From assembly GCA_027922465.2 (NCBI GenBank), contig BQMF02000004.1, positions 1,426,001-1,490,000 of the forward strand: DNA of 64,000 bases. Direction: 5' to 3'. Shown in pieces: positions 24,310 to 36,389 of the stretch (positions within the stretch are counted from its first letter, which is position 1; each line of letters starts with the position of its first letter). The notes beneath the pieces were generated by a model. The model was not told the DNA's origin and did not search any database. It saw only the letters and a list, made by a program, of their open reading frames with translations. The DNA is from Turritopsis dohrnii. Taxonomy: Eukaryota; Cnidaria; Hydrozoa; Anthoathecata; Oceaniidae. Made by a program: the position numbers and the translations under genes.

Positions 24310-25290
24310 GAGTTTAACAACTCTGACATTTCCAGAAATGACTCCTTCTAGGGAGTCATGATTTAATGACTTCCTTCGGTGCCTCAAAGCGACACCTATA
24401 ATATAATGACACTTTTTATGGAGTCGCTTAAGGCAGTCATCATATTTTGACTCTCTGAATGGGATTTTTATTGGATGGATATTACATGAAACACAGCACA
24501 GGAAACTAACAATAACAAAAAGGATAACAATTTATGGAAAAGTATATATTTTTTAATAATAATGAATACATAGACGCCATAAAACAGTTCGTGGAACTTA
24601 AAAATTGCAGAATATATTACTTGTAAAATGTCCTTTTCTCGCTCTAAATAAGCAAATAAATTAGATGAACACTTTCTTCGTCTGTCAATTGTTTCACTTA
24701 GAACAAATTCATACCACCAAACTTTTGCTTTGTCTAATTTAAATTTAAGAGGCCTGCACTTATGAAAGCTTTTATACTGATGAGAAAAAGTATGCTAAAT
24801 CACTAATGACAGGTGTGTTGATTTAAACAAGACAAAACGAAAATTCGTCTGTATGAACGAATTCTTAAAAGAACTTTTTCTTTGCTTCGTTAACATTGTC
24901 ATTCTAATAAATTTCATTGAAGAATCAGAAAATTCTGACGCATGGAAACTTAAAATAATCCACACCAATTCATAATTCTCGCAAATTCTCACTAATTTCG
25001 GTTCGAATTAATTGGGATTATACCGTTAAAAACTTACATATATATAACAATACTGCGTCTAAAAACTTTTCTAGGCCAATCGACATAAAAAATTCACCAT
25101 CAGCATCAAATATTGATCAACACAAGAAATTGAAATAACGTTTTAAGGATTACATGACTCCTTAAAGTTGTCAAAATGACTCCCACAAAAGGAGTCATCA
25201 TAAGTCATCATAAGATCATAAGATTTTGCAAAGGGTATGTTCTAGGAGTCAATTGATTCCTTGAAATTTATCAGTTAAGTTATTGTAGAT
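24310..25290. repeat. Possible inverted-repeat element with GACTCC motifs
   Basis: Motifs such as 'aaatgactccttctagggagtcat' (left) and 'aaaatgactcccacaaaaggagtcatc' (right) recur, and the outer sequences are loosely complementary. The boundaries and any target duplication are uncertain. No gene recognised. Confidence 0.35.
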
Positions 25291-26161
25291 TGGATAAAGG
25301 GTACAAAGCTGCGCATGTGCTAAGTATCTGTAGTTGATTGCGCGGTGGCGTTTACATAGGTACTGTGACGTAAGAGAAACAAAATATTCATAGGTTTAAT
25401 TTCTGAAATCCATTTCACGCTATGCTAATTTACAGTTGTCTCGAACAATGTGTTATGGCTAAGCTAGCAAGTATAGCCTCGTTTGAAAGATTTTAATGAT
25501 CTCACTGCATAATGGAAACGATAAGTGCTACTTGGTAATAAGAGATGTAATTAGTGAAGCAACAGAATGTATAGAAACGAGGCGAAACTTGATAACGAGG
25601 CGATAGCGTGAAAAATAGTGTTTTGATGTCGTATACTGAAAAAGAAAGTGTGACAATAGTAGTATTGGTTTCCGTAGAAATAGAAATATGAAAACTATCA
25701 CTATCATTATCACTGTCATTTGCGACAAACATCCCTAGCGAGTTTTTGCTACAATTGGTTTCCATTGTTCCCTTTTATTTTCTTATCCAAGCTCATTAAG
25801 TAAACTTAATTATTGAATTAAAAAAATACGCGGCGGTTTATTTGTAACATCTTTCGTTCTTAAACTACTGTTAGATATTTGAATACGCAGAACTCGTTTA
25901 TAACGTCATGTAAATAGAAATAATATCAGAATGTCATAAAAAATTCTATGAAATATAACTTTATGATAAACTAATTAGCTTCGAATATTTCGTGCAGTCT
26001 AGTCTTCATTGTTTTCAATTTATTTCGATTTTCTCTTCTAGTATTTTCATTTTTCTTAAAATTGGCATCTTAAAAAAGCTTAAACAATGACAAAAAATAA
26101 TTGTAATAAATGGAGTTATATTTCTTGGTTCCTTTAAGTTCCGCTCAGAACTGCTACTAAT
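25291..26161. other. AT-rich stretch
   Basis: No recognisable gene. Open frames near 25502-25765 look random. Confidence 0.45.
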
Positions 26162-26663
26162 GGGGCTGATCATATGGAGCTTGGCAGGGCGGGATGAAAA
26201 TTGTCCCGGGACAGTTTTTACATTGCGATCATATGAGATTTTTGTCCCGCCTTGCCGGGATGAAAATCATCCCGGGATAGTTTTTATGTTATTGTTTATA
26301 TAAAAAAAATGTATTAATGCGCACGCGTGAAATATTATCCCGTCCCGGCTAAACGAGATAATTGTGATCATATGGTGAAAATCACCCCGGGATAGTTTTA
26401 ATGTTATTGTTTATATAAAAATTGTAACGCGTGAAATATTATCTCGTCCCAACAAGACGGGATAACTGTGATCATATGGAAAAAACCCACCTCGCTTAAG
26501 CGGGATCCCGGCAGAAATAAACGAGATCCCGTTTAAATAAACGAGATTTCGTTTTCCATATGATCAGAAAAAAATTTTTAGTGAGAATTACACAAAAGCT
26601 AGGATCTCGTCAAAATGTCTCGTCTCGCCCCGCCGGGATGAAAAGCTCCATATGATCAGCCCC
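26162..26663. mobile_element. Inverted-repeat element with CCCGGGA/GATCATATG motifs
   Basis: The ends GGGGCTGATCATATGGAGCT and its complement are perfect over at least 20 bp. Inside are repeated 'gggatgaaaat', 'cccgggatagttttta' and 'gatcatatg' blocks. It is non-coding. A split partial copy is at 13690-14440. Confidence 0.75.
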
Positions 26664-26984
26664 TAAGGGATTTTATTTATATGACATAGTGTGGATAGTA
26701 CTTTTCATATCTACTTTACATCAAAGTCATATCAAATAGTGGCTCTAAACGTATATATGGAAGTTGACTGGTTAGTTAAAGAAAAGCTAGTTTTGAAACG
26801 CTAGTTTTGAAAAAGCTAGTTTTGAAACGGGGGTTGACGTCATTTGTGAACAATCCCTTATGATTACCAGAAATGTTTCCCTTCATAGGATTTAATACAA
26901 TACCAGAACCTAGGGTTTGATGAGCTATTTTTCCGTTTCATGCTTCCGTTAAATAAAGGCGTGTGCGATCGAAATTTTAACAAA

Positions 26985-27036
26985 ATGCCTGTATTCACTA
27001 GAAGTATAATGATTTCAAATAAAGACAAGCAGATAC
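26985..27036 (+). pseudogene. LINE ORF1 5' fragment, upstream of the transposon insertion
   Basis: The frame starting ATG at 26985 (MPVFTRSIMISNKDKQI) reads into the 10-bp target site of the helicase/DUF6589 transposon. It resumes after that element as QEENSQ followed by stops. This places the LINE start left of the insertion. The ORF1 assignment comes from the downstream coiled-coil and RRM-like part. Confidence 0.45.
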
Positions 27037-27110
27037 CAACCTCGTCCCCAGGGCTTCTTGCCTTTTTGATATACGGATGGCGGCGAAGAAAGCCCTGGTG
27101 CAGGCCGGTC
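27037..27110 (+). repeat. Left terminal inverted repeat of the helicase/DUF6589 transposon
   Basis: It pairs with 34546-34619 with only a few mismatches. It contains a nested hairpin, since AGGGCTTCTTGCC and GAAAGCCCTGG are partly complementary. Confidence 0.9.
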
Positions 27111-27293
27111 AAAACCCACCGAAATACTGGTGGTTTTAATTTATGCAGTACTGACGTCATTTGTCTTTTCTTCCCATGGTTTTAAGATCGTCTTCATACG
27201 GGCAAACGAGGTAGAGAACTACTTAAATTTTTTTCATTAAAACGTCGAGTGAAACAGAATTCGTACGATCATAGATAAAATTAGCAAACGAAA

Positions 27294-30200
27294 ATGGAGC
27301 AAGTGATTAATTTATTTAAGCAAATTGAGTACGCTTTAGATAAAAGCAATATACAAGGGGGATTTTTTAAAACCAAAACAAGTTCAATGCTGGAATCAAC
27401 TTTTAAAAGGCAACGATGTCTTAGCAGTTCTACCAACTGGTTTTGGTAAATCGTTGGTTTATCAACTGCTGCCTTTTCTAATTCCTAAGAAGAGGAAGAG
27501 AAATATTGTCATTGTTGTAAGTCCGTTGAATTCAATCATACAAGATCAAATGAGAGTTTTAACTGATAGAAAAGTCAAAGTTGGTGTCCTGCAATTTGAA
27601 AAAGTGAAAGAGGTGTCATCATTGTTTCAGCATCAAAAAGGAAAGCAGCAACAACAGTGTAATAATATTTCTGATACTGAAACTGATGATATGGAATTAG
27701 AATTAGCCAGTGAAGTTTTAGAAGGAGAAATCGACATTCTGTTTTCACATCCAGAGTCGTTATTGTGTGATGATGGAAGAAAACTATTAAGATCCAATAT
27801 ATATGGAGATAATGTTGTGGCATGTTGCATTTATGAAACACATTGTGTTGAAATGTGGTATGTATATTACATAATAATAGTTTTTGATAAAATATATTTT
27901 GACATCAAGCCTCTGCAGGTTAAAAAGTTAAATATATATATAATATAAAACAAGATGCCCTACCGGGCAGAAGGATTTCTGCAAGCTTTGCTGCTGAAAA
28001 TGCCACAAAAATGCAACACTAGCACACTAGTCCTGCAAAACTAAGACAGTCACATCATTCAGCTCGAGAAGCATCAGCATTAAATAAACAAAAATATTGA
28101 TGCGACTGACAATGTTTTCGTCAAGAAAGTCAGCCTACCATAACATAAAAAAGGGGCTTTTCTTTATGCTATCGCGGAGATCATTTATGAAGATCTGTTT
28201 TTTTGTACGAATAAGCTGAATGATTGTTACTGGATATTTGCCACCCACGTACTCCAAAAAAGTGCATCGACACAATACGAAACTTTAATTTAACCACATT
28301 AAATATAACGAATCCTATAAAAAGATTGTGTATACTGGCGGTAACCAACATATCGTTTGGGCAGCACAAACTAATATATAAAGTTTCTATATTGATCTCT
28401 CCTCAGAATGAAAAATATAAATATCACAATAATAATTACTTAGAAATTAAAGCTCATATCTAATCTAAAAGTTAAAAAAATACAACATACGTAGGGAGAA
28501 AAGAGATAAGCTGATATAGCCAGAATACATCCAAAAATTGCTACTAAATATAGTATAAATAGCTGTATAAAGTGCATATGTTGGTGATGTTGGGGAGGAG
28601 CTGAAAGGAAGCTAAGCTGAGCTTTAAAAATCCAAAAGCTTCTAAAAATTGACTTCAAACATGCATACACATACAAAATACACGAAGGTCTTTCATATTT
28701 AAAAAGGCTTGGAGCAAAAATAAAACAAGAAATACCTTTTCTTCCACCACCATGTATTGGCACTGTTTTCATATTTTAAACTTCAAGAAAACTTCTTTCA
28801 AAAAACAGAATAACCACACTGTAATTTAATTTTGTGAACATGATAAGTTCCCAACAGTAATGCAATTCTTTATATAAAATTATAAGCTGTATTAACTTCT
28901 TTTAAAGCCATATTTCCATCAAAGAAACTTTTAGCAAACCACGTTCTTTCGCTGCCATTTTTAAAACGTTTTGTGGACGATCACATTGGCATGGCGAAAA
29001 TCAGCCAATAAACTATCGCTATTGAAGTTAGGGTGGCTGTATTAGCACCCTTTCGTAGAAATCGGGCATTATGTACCAATCACGATTGAGACGGCTTTTT
29101 TATGAACCAATCAAATTGGAGAAACAAATATGACTAGGTTTGGACAGTAAGATGAAAAAAAAAAACAAAAAAAAAAACAAAGACGATCGTAAAGGCTTTC
29201 TTGCTTACGCAGAAATCCAATAAGACTTTAACACAATGCAGCTAAATTAGCTGGGTATTTTTTTAAAAAAACTCAATATGTAATAGTTTTTGAGTGCTTA
29301 AATAATATAAATAATAAATGTATTATGAACACAATAATAAGTATATATATAGCTTCTGTATATAACTTTTATGTGGACAAAACTAAAAACAAAAGAGCTT
29401 GAAAATCGAATTTATATATATAAATCTGCTTTTATAACACACAATACAGACCAATATTACCCAGATTTTCTGAATAAAAATCTGTAAGAATGCATGCATT
29501 GAACTTTGAGAATCAACAATTAGTATAGGAAAACTTCATATAAAATAGAAAGTGTATTGTGGAACCAAAACATACATTTTGAACTTAACACAAAAACATA
29601 ATATGTAAATGACTAACTATTTACTATAGAAGTTATAGACTTTATTCTGTTTTTTTTATATAGGGGTAAAGAATTCAGGACAGACTTTGAGAATTTATCT
29701 GTTTTAAGAGCCTTCTTTCTTTCAGCTGTTATGTTGGCATTAACAGCAACTTCACCACCAGATCAAATTAAAAAGTTAAAAAAGACACTGAAAATGGAGG
29801 AATGTGAAATCATCAAAGCTTCTCCAAATAGGAGAAATGTCTTTCTTTCTGTACATACAAGGTTATCTAGTAGCAAGGGGATTCAAAGTTATGAAGACAT
29901 TTTGAAACCAATTGCAATGCAGTTGGACAATAAAAGGGAAAAATATCCATTAACTTTTATTTATACCAGCAGGATTAAGTATTGTGGTTATGCTTACAAA
30001 TTTTTTGAATCCATCATTAGTAACCCATTTGTCGGAAAGGAATTGTGTCCTAGAGCAAGGCTTTTCAGTCAGTTTCACGCATCATCTACTTCCCAGATGA
30101 AGGCTGAAATTCTGCAAGAAATCAAGAATGAAAACTCCAGAATTCGTGTTGTTATTGCTACTACTGCATTAGGAATGGGTGTAGATGATCCTAGTGTTTC

Positions 30201-30738
30201 TCAAATAATACATATGAATCCACCCAATAATCTTGAATCGTATGCACAAGAAATTGGAAGGGCAGGGAGATCTGAGCAACAATCCAAAGCTATTTTATTT
30301 TATAATAACAATGATTTGAGCGACAAAAATGTGGATGAATCAATGAAGATGTTTTGTAAATCATCTACCTGTTTGCGAAAGCAACTGCTTGAATACTTTG
30401 GTTTTTGTGGTGATTCTCAGGACATGTGTTGTTCAGTTTGTAATGAAGATGTTTGTGTATACAAATCAATTGAAACAGATGGTAAAAAACCTTCTCGACT
30501 CGTGATGCAGGAAAATCGAAAGATTATTTGTGAAAAGTTGGTTGATTTGCAGTACAATATGGAAGAACACAACAAATTACAATCTGAATATATGGTTCAT
30601 GTGTTCAGGTTATCCAATGAAATTATTGAAGATGTTGTTTTTAACATTGAACATGTTCTATCATTCAATATTTGGGATGATTTATATGTGCAATTAATAT
30701 ATGATATCATAGAGAAATATGCTCCATATATGCAATAA
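27294..30738 (+). pseudogene. RecQ-like superfamily 2 helicase of the transposon (damaged)
   Basis: Exon 1 is 27294-27857 and exon 2 is 29664-30738, split by a GT-AG intron of 1.8 kb inside a tryptophan codon. Helicase motifs appear in order: Q-like KPKQVQCW, motif I LPTGFGKSLVYQ, Ia VSPLNSIIQDQM, III LALTATS, V/VI ATTALGMGVDDP and EIGRAGRSEQQ. A RecQ zinc-binding region follows (C-x3-CLRKQLLEYFG, CCSVC). It would unwind DNA during transposition (inference). Two defects are seen. A G5 run at about 27356-27361 puts the ATG one base out of frame with motif I, and the expected DEAH box reads YETH, losing the catalytic Asp. AATAAA overlaps the stop codon. Confidence 0.8.
27947..29220 (-). mobile_element. 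Helentron-like non-autonomous element, family A copy 3
   Basis: It lies entirely inside the helicase intron. On the minus strand the 5' end is ATTGGATTTCTGCGTAAGCA. The 3' end has GCAGAAATCC, a GCCCGGTAGGGC hairpin and ATCTTGTTT. The 'ggtttggacagtaag' block and a purine-rich microsatellite near the 5' end are shared with the other A copies. It inserted after the helicase/DUF6589 transposon and enlarged the intron. Confidence 0.65.
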
Positions 30739-30739
30739 A
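30734..30739 (+). terminator. Polyadenylation signal of the helicase gene
   Basis: AATAAA overlaps the TAA stop (30736-30738). The compact 3' end fits the tail-to-tail gene packing of the element. Confidence 0.5.
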
Positions 30740-31014
30740 GTTTTATATATATATATATATACATACATAAAAAACACAATGGAATAAATAAGAATTCAGA
30801 ATTTTGTAGTTATTTGCAGTTATGATTTCAATGAAGTTGTTAATTCTGTAATGTTCTTTTATTCCACTGTCTTTATTGTCTAAGGTAAAGCATAATAATC
30901 ACAAGGTGCAAAAAATCCTGGCTGGTTTGTCTTTGATTGTTTATATTAGAATGTTATTATATAATTGGATGATTCATAAATGACTTGAACAAATGACAGA
31001 TCAATTCTACCTGA

Positions 31015-31020
31015 TTTATT
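31015..31020 (-). terminator. Polyadenylation signal of the DUF6589 gene
   Basis: TTTATT on the plus strand reads AATAAA on the minus strand, 14 bp past the TGA stop. Confidence 0.5.
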
Positions 31021-31033
31021 ATGCTTTACTTTT

Positions 31034-33984
31034 TCATGCAGCTAATTCATTTTTGTGTTTATTTAACCACTTATGAAATTCTACAATATTCAAATACAAG
31101 GAGGGGGATCTTTTAATATCAGGAAAACTTCTATGTGCTTGACCAACTGTGTGTGTAAATGGGTCAAGTTGAAGCAAGTCTTTGATCATCTCCTTCTCGT
31201 CAATTAAAGAATTTGCAGTAGTGTGACCAACTGATGCTTTGTGGATGTTGCTTGTGATGTCAAAATTTTCAACAATTTCTTTGATTCCACTTGTGGCTTT
31301 ACATATCATAGAGATACTCCTCAAGGTTTTGTTTGCTCCCTTTCTCTGTACAATACCCTTGGAAATCTTGTTTGAAATCTCTTGAGCAAGATCATCCTCA
31401 ATATTGTTCCCAGCTCCACCTCGCCAATTAACGAAATTACCCCATTTGAATTCTTCTGCAAGCTGTTGGGTTAGTAAACTTTTTATTTGTGCTATACTGA
31501 TGAACATTTCAATAGCATATTTGCTATAGGCTCCAAGGGATTTGAAAATATTCAACAAAAGTTTCTGATTGATCAGATTTCTTTCGCCATCTGCTTCCCT
31601 AGCTGTATCTTTCATCTGTAAAATTAAAATGGTGAGGTAAATAAAACAAAGTCCATAGTTTTTCACAAAGTCATCTGCTGGGTCAGGAAAATTTTGTATC
31701 AAATATATATGAAGAAATTTTTCTACAACGTCATCCAGGTATTGCATTTTAACTTCAGTTGAACTATGTAACAAGTTTTTTGGGAAAGGATGATTAGTTG
31801 GTTTTTCATTTTCATTTTTCATACCAAAAAACTGCATGGCTGCTACAGTTATGTAGGCCTTGCCGGAACTGACTACAAGTTCCTCACACCCTTGATATGA
31901 GTCTAAAACCTTTGTTGGTGTAACATTCTTACGGTTGTACTTTTCTCTGAAATATTTGAGTGTACCCATCTGGTTTACCGATTCAGATGAATACAGTAAG
32001 TGATAGCAGTACTGTAGGAATGATGCCTTTGTGTGCCACATTACAGGCTTAAATGGAGAGCAGTGTTCAAGTCTATCACTAGGTGTATGGGATCCTCTCA
32101 GTAGATCCTTAGCACCTGCAAACCGGACTCTTGTCAACTGGTCACCACCAAATACAATCTTCATGTCTTTCATTTCATCATCTTCTGTAAACACCGTATG
32201 ACCAAACTGCTGTCCTGGAGCAGCTGGTCCATGTTGAATGGGAGGATTTTGAAGATGTGGGAGATTCTGTAATAACCCAGCCTCATGGTAAATTTCTGCA
32301 ATCCATTTTTCATAGGTTCGAAGGATTTTCACACAGTCATTGTAGTTGTTTTCATTAGCATTTATTATGGGCATAGATATGATACACGACTTATTTGACA
32401 TTTCTTGAGAATATTGATGTTGTATGTGTGTTGGTAAACATGATTTTAAAAAGCTGAATTTGAGGAGTGACTCTACCAAAATTCGACCTACCAGCACTTT
32501 CGATGTTGCAAGATAATGTTTCCATTCAGATACATTTAATGAAAATTTGCTTTTGTCCAATAGCCTTATATCACACTTGGGGTGGTCATTTGGTAAATGC
32601 TGGAATTTTAACCGGTTTTCCAACAAGTTTGAGGCAATTAGATGTAAATCTTCGTTTTGCTTTTCTTTTCTCATGTGTCCCTTGAGTATTCTCAAATCCC
32701 AATTGTCACCAGTACCACGGAATGATTTACCCTCTTTTATTTTGTAGACAGCTTTATCAAGGAAATGACCACCAATAAGCTGTAGGAGATTTTCTCTAGA
32801 TCTGTATGATAAACAAATTCCAAACTTGTTGAATCGGTTTTGTAACTAAAAGAAAATTACATAATGTAAGACTTCTGTTTGTATTTTATATATGAAGTAT
32901 TTTTTAAATTCACTTTAAAATATCTCATGGCAGAACCTTCTGTGATAAACTGAGATTCAGAAGCCTCAATTTTGAAAAAATTATTACTTACAAAAACTTA
33001 TTGCTAAAGGTAGTGCTGTGAGAAATATCAACATTGAGATCATAGTATTACCTCCTTACTGCAACCACCGTCAATAACCAAAACTGTATTAATCCTCTGT
33101 AAAAGGCTTAACTCATGCCATCGAGCATTCATTAAAATTGCATAAATCAGTGCATACTTCTGTTTCAATTCAGCTTGGGTTTCTTCAATATCAACTGCCC
33201 TTCCAGACACAGTATTAAAAATATCAATTATAAAGGGATGGTTTTCCTTCAGTTCTGAATAAACTTTGTCTACACTGTACTCAGATAGTCCTGTGAAAGT
33301 GTTATCCAATAATACTGACTTATTTTCCTTTCTTTTACAGAGTTTTTCACATGATGATGCAATTTCATTGCATAATAGCCTTTTTAGTGCAAGATTGACT
33401 CCCACATATGTAGACAGTGATGTTGCTATGGCTAGTGGTTGTTTTGTTTTTAATGAGTTCTCAATTTTTTCAGTATTTTCCAATGGTTTTGTTACAATTT
33501 CGTCATAATCTTCAGTATATACAGAGTTATGTTTTATTATGTAATTTTCATCTTGTTTAGGTTGTTGTACTATGTTCCTTACTTTTATTTGTTGTTGTGT
33601 TGTAAATTGTAACTGTTTACGTAAACCTATGCTGGAGCTTTCTCCATTAATAGCATGTGATTGGATACTACTTGGTGGTAATCTTTTTATAGATAAGCTT
33701 TGTCTGAGTGTCACCTGTGTTTGTTGACAGGATTGCATGAATGTCAACATGTTTTCCACACGGCTCAAACACTTTCTGCAAATTGTATGGGGGAGACAGT
33801 CATCCTCCTCTATAGTGATTCCACATGTACGTGCAATTTTCAGAGACAATCTTTTCTGCTTTCCAGAAACTGAAAATATCTTTAGTAAGTAATTGTTGTT
33901 CTTTTGCTCTCCACAAAGTCGACATTTGGATTGATTTCCTCCTTCTTTCCGCAAATACACTTTCTTTGGTGTTAATTGAGCCAT
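31034..33984 (-). CDS. ZAD-like zinc finger + DUF6589 protein (candidate transposase)
   Basis: Exon 1 is 33984-33052 and exon 2 is 32845-31034, joined in phase 0 across a GT-AG intron. The protein is 914 residues without internal stops. Residues 20-75 form a C2-C2 zinc finger like the ZAD domain (CRLC at 21-24, CRKC at 69-72, spacing as in zf-AD). The middle is low in motifs. From about residue 312 the sequence follows the DUF6589 pattern: FGICLSYRS, LIGGHFLD, GDNWDLRI, HLPNDHPK, then GGDQLTRVR at about 544 and HTKASFLQYCY. DUF6589 is common in cnidarian and fungal mobile elements. The Asp of GDQLT may be catalytic in an RNase-H-like fold (inference). Its place between perfect terminal repeats makes it the most likely transposase. 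Confidence 0.85.
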
Positions 33985-34545
33985 TTACTCATGGACACTA
34001 AATATTCACACCAGTATTATATATTTTTTTCATTTACAACGCAGGTAGGGAAAAAGAAAAATGTTTTCCCTGAAAAATTTTATGAACTTACTTCCACAAT
34101 TTTGAGAAGCTATTAAGTTACAGTTACACCTGCTTGGTAGGAATACTTTTGAATGGTAGAGCATGAGAGGAAAATATTTAGCTGATATATCTGTACGTAC
34201 TGCACTGGCTGTCATCAATTTTCTAGCCTCGTTACTATCTTTTTTCTCACAAATAAATGATAAATAACCTTTAAAAAAAAGAAAAAGAAAAAAAAAAGAA
34301 AAAAAAACTGATAGAGAAATCAATAAAACAAATTGATAAGTACGAAAATTGAGTCATAGCCAATTATAATGTTATTTAATATTTATTCATCAGGTCTTGT
34401 CTTCTGCATTGGTGAAATATTTTCAATCTTATTCCATTTCTGGCTTTGAAACTTTCGGCATTTATTTTTTTAAAATCTCACTCGACGCCGCGGGTAATAT
34501 TTTCTTAATTATTTAATTCTCGACAACCAATCACAAGTGAGAAAC

Positions 34546-34619
34546 GACCGGCCTGCACCAGGGCTTTCTTCGCCGCCATCCGTATATCAAAAAGGCCAGA
34601 AGCCCTGGGAACGAGGTTG
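34546..34619 (-). repeat. Right terminal inverted repeat of the helicase/DUF6589 transposon
   Basis: This is the reverse complement of 27037-27110, ending GGGAACGAGGTTG directly before the second AAGCAGATAC. Confidence 0.9.
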
Positions 34620-34629
34620 AAGCAGATAC

Positions 34630-36223
34630 AAGAAGAGAACAGTCAATAGGAAGAATAAGAAACAGAGGATATTTCGACTGGTAAAGTAGCTTTAAACTTT
34701 CTTTATTGTGAAATCAAGAACCTTAGATCGCATATGACTAATATACTAACAGACAAGATTGATTCTAAAAATACAGATATGATGAGCAATCTTCGAGAAA
34801 AAAAATAATCTTTTGAGAAGTGAATTACAGTCAGTTAAGAACGAATTAGAAAAGAAATCTCCAGAGATCGTAAGCCTTCAAAAGGAAATCGAAGACCTTC
34901 AGTATGACGAAGTCGGTGAACATGACCATGATGATTTAGAAAGAGACGTTGCTGAACTACAACAATGTGTGAGAAGAAACGATGTAGAGATTTGTGGCGT
35001 TCCTGATGAACCAATCTTGAAGAAACAGTTATCAAAATTGCAAGTGCTGTTGATGTTAAAATTTGCATGCAAGATATTGATTCTTGTCATAGATTCTACC
35101 AAAGCCAAAAAGAAGCCTGCATATCATGATTATTAAATTCGTCAACGCTACGTTTTGTGAAAAATTACTTAGAAAAAACAAACTGTTTTCAAAAAAACAA
35201 TTTAACAAAAAGTTGCTCTCGATATTAAGATCTATATCAACAATAATCTCTGTGATTATTTTAAACTATTGTGCATTGAAACAAAGGAACTACACTCTGA
35301 AGAAGTAATTAATGAATACTGGATATTTAACGGTACCCTAAAGATTCGTATTGCAAAAAACTCTTCACCTATCAAGATTACCCATCTTAACGATTTTGTT
35401 GACTTATTTCCACAACACGAAAGTGTTTGGAAGATCATTAAATTTTTCTCACTTTAATATTGAATTTCGTGATTGTCAAAGCACAGTTACATGCTACGTG
35501 TAATGGTATCGAATCTAAACATTTGCATGACCTTTTAATAAAAATAAGTGAGAGAACTTTCTTCTTTATCAACTTTACTTGAGCGTTTCTTTGATATCTT
35601 GGGGATTACTGAAACTAGGTTATATAAACATTCACCTGGTAATATCAACCTTCCCGACTATTATTTATTCACACAGCCACGGAAACAGGTATGGGTGGGA
35701 CAGGCCTTTACATTGCGAATAAATTGCCATGTCTTCCTCGTGATGACTTTTCTACACTTCTTTACTTAATTGGCTGCCTAGAATTGGTTTTTTTGAAACT
35801 TAAATTTAAGAATAAAAAGAACATTATTGTAAGCTGTACTTATTGACATCCTTCAATAGTTATTGATGTTTTTAATGAAAGTTTTTGAAGAGAATAAAAT
35901 TTGCGTTCTACTAGGAGTATTTAACATTAATCTTCTGTATAGTGATTGTATGTCTTCACATTCTAAGTTTTAATATTGTCTTCGTTCATATCAAATTTTA
36001 CCATATAATTTTCTACCAACTCGTATTATTCAAGGCGTCTGGCCCATATAGCAAGCCTATCAGAAAACTCAAACTTGTGCATATAAACATTTCTATCAAA
36101 CTTTCTTTTTTGGTTTATCTTACTTTTGAATCTCTTGAATCTCTTAAAATATCGTAAAATATCTTAAGTCATTCCTGATGATAAAAAGTGTTCTACTACT
36201 GAAATTGCGTACTACCGACCAAT
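34630..36223 (+). pseudogene. LINE relic, part 1: ORF1 and endonuclease remnants
   Basis: It continues the LINE cut at 27036. About 34810-35200 encodes a coiled coil (ELEKKSPEIVSLQKEIEDLQ) followed by VRRNDVEICGVPDE and, after frameshifts, DIDSCHRFY and IIKFVNATFCEKLL. This is the typical order of an L1-type ORF1 RNA-binding protein. From about 35500 an endonuclease remnant shows FFDILGITETRLYKHSPGN, a GGTGLYIA segment and a degraded G-x-FNINLL. Many stops and shifts are present. A Harbinger element interrupts it at 36224. Confidence 0.65.
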
Positions 36224-36389
36224 AGGGAGTTTACGCACAGACGACGCAGCGGCTACGACGACGTTGTTTCTCGAAATTTTTAGCCGTGTCGTCTTAGATT
36301 ATGACTTCAAGTTTTTGTTGTTACGCGCGCCAAAACAAACTACGCGCTAAATATGGCACATTAAAACGTAAACAAACAGAAATAGCAAA

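Larger units (their letters stand above)
27037..34619. mobile_element. 7.58-kb DNA transposon carrying RecQ-like helicase and ZAD-DUF6589 genes
   Basis: The terminal inverted repeats are 27037-27110 and 34546-34619. They start CAACCTCGT(C/T)CCCAGGGC and are nearly identical over 73 bp. AAGCAGATAC occurs immediately outside at 27027-27036 and 34620-34629: a perfect 10-bp target duplication in the middle of a LINE frame. Near both ends lies an inverted GTCGAGTGA/TCACTCGAC motif (about 27244 and 34481). Inside are two convergent genes: a RecQ-like helicase (plus) and a zinc-finger/DUF6589 protein (minus), whose stops are about 300 bp apart. The helicase is damaged, while the DUF6589 gene is open throughout. 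No named superfamily combining these traits comes to mind. Confidence 0.9.

Noticed and set aside
26864..27185. Two overlapping frames of 98 and 81 codons
   Set aside because: Both run through the transposon's terminal repeat and the target site, so they cross an insertion boundary.
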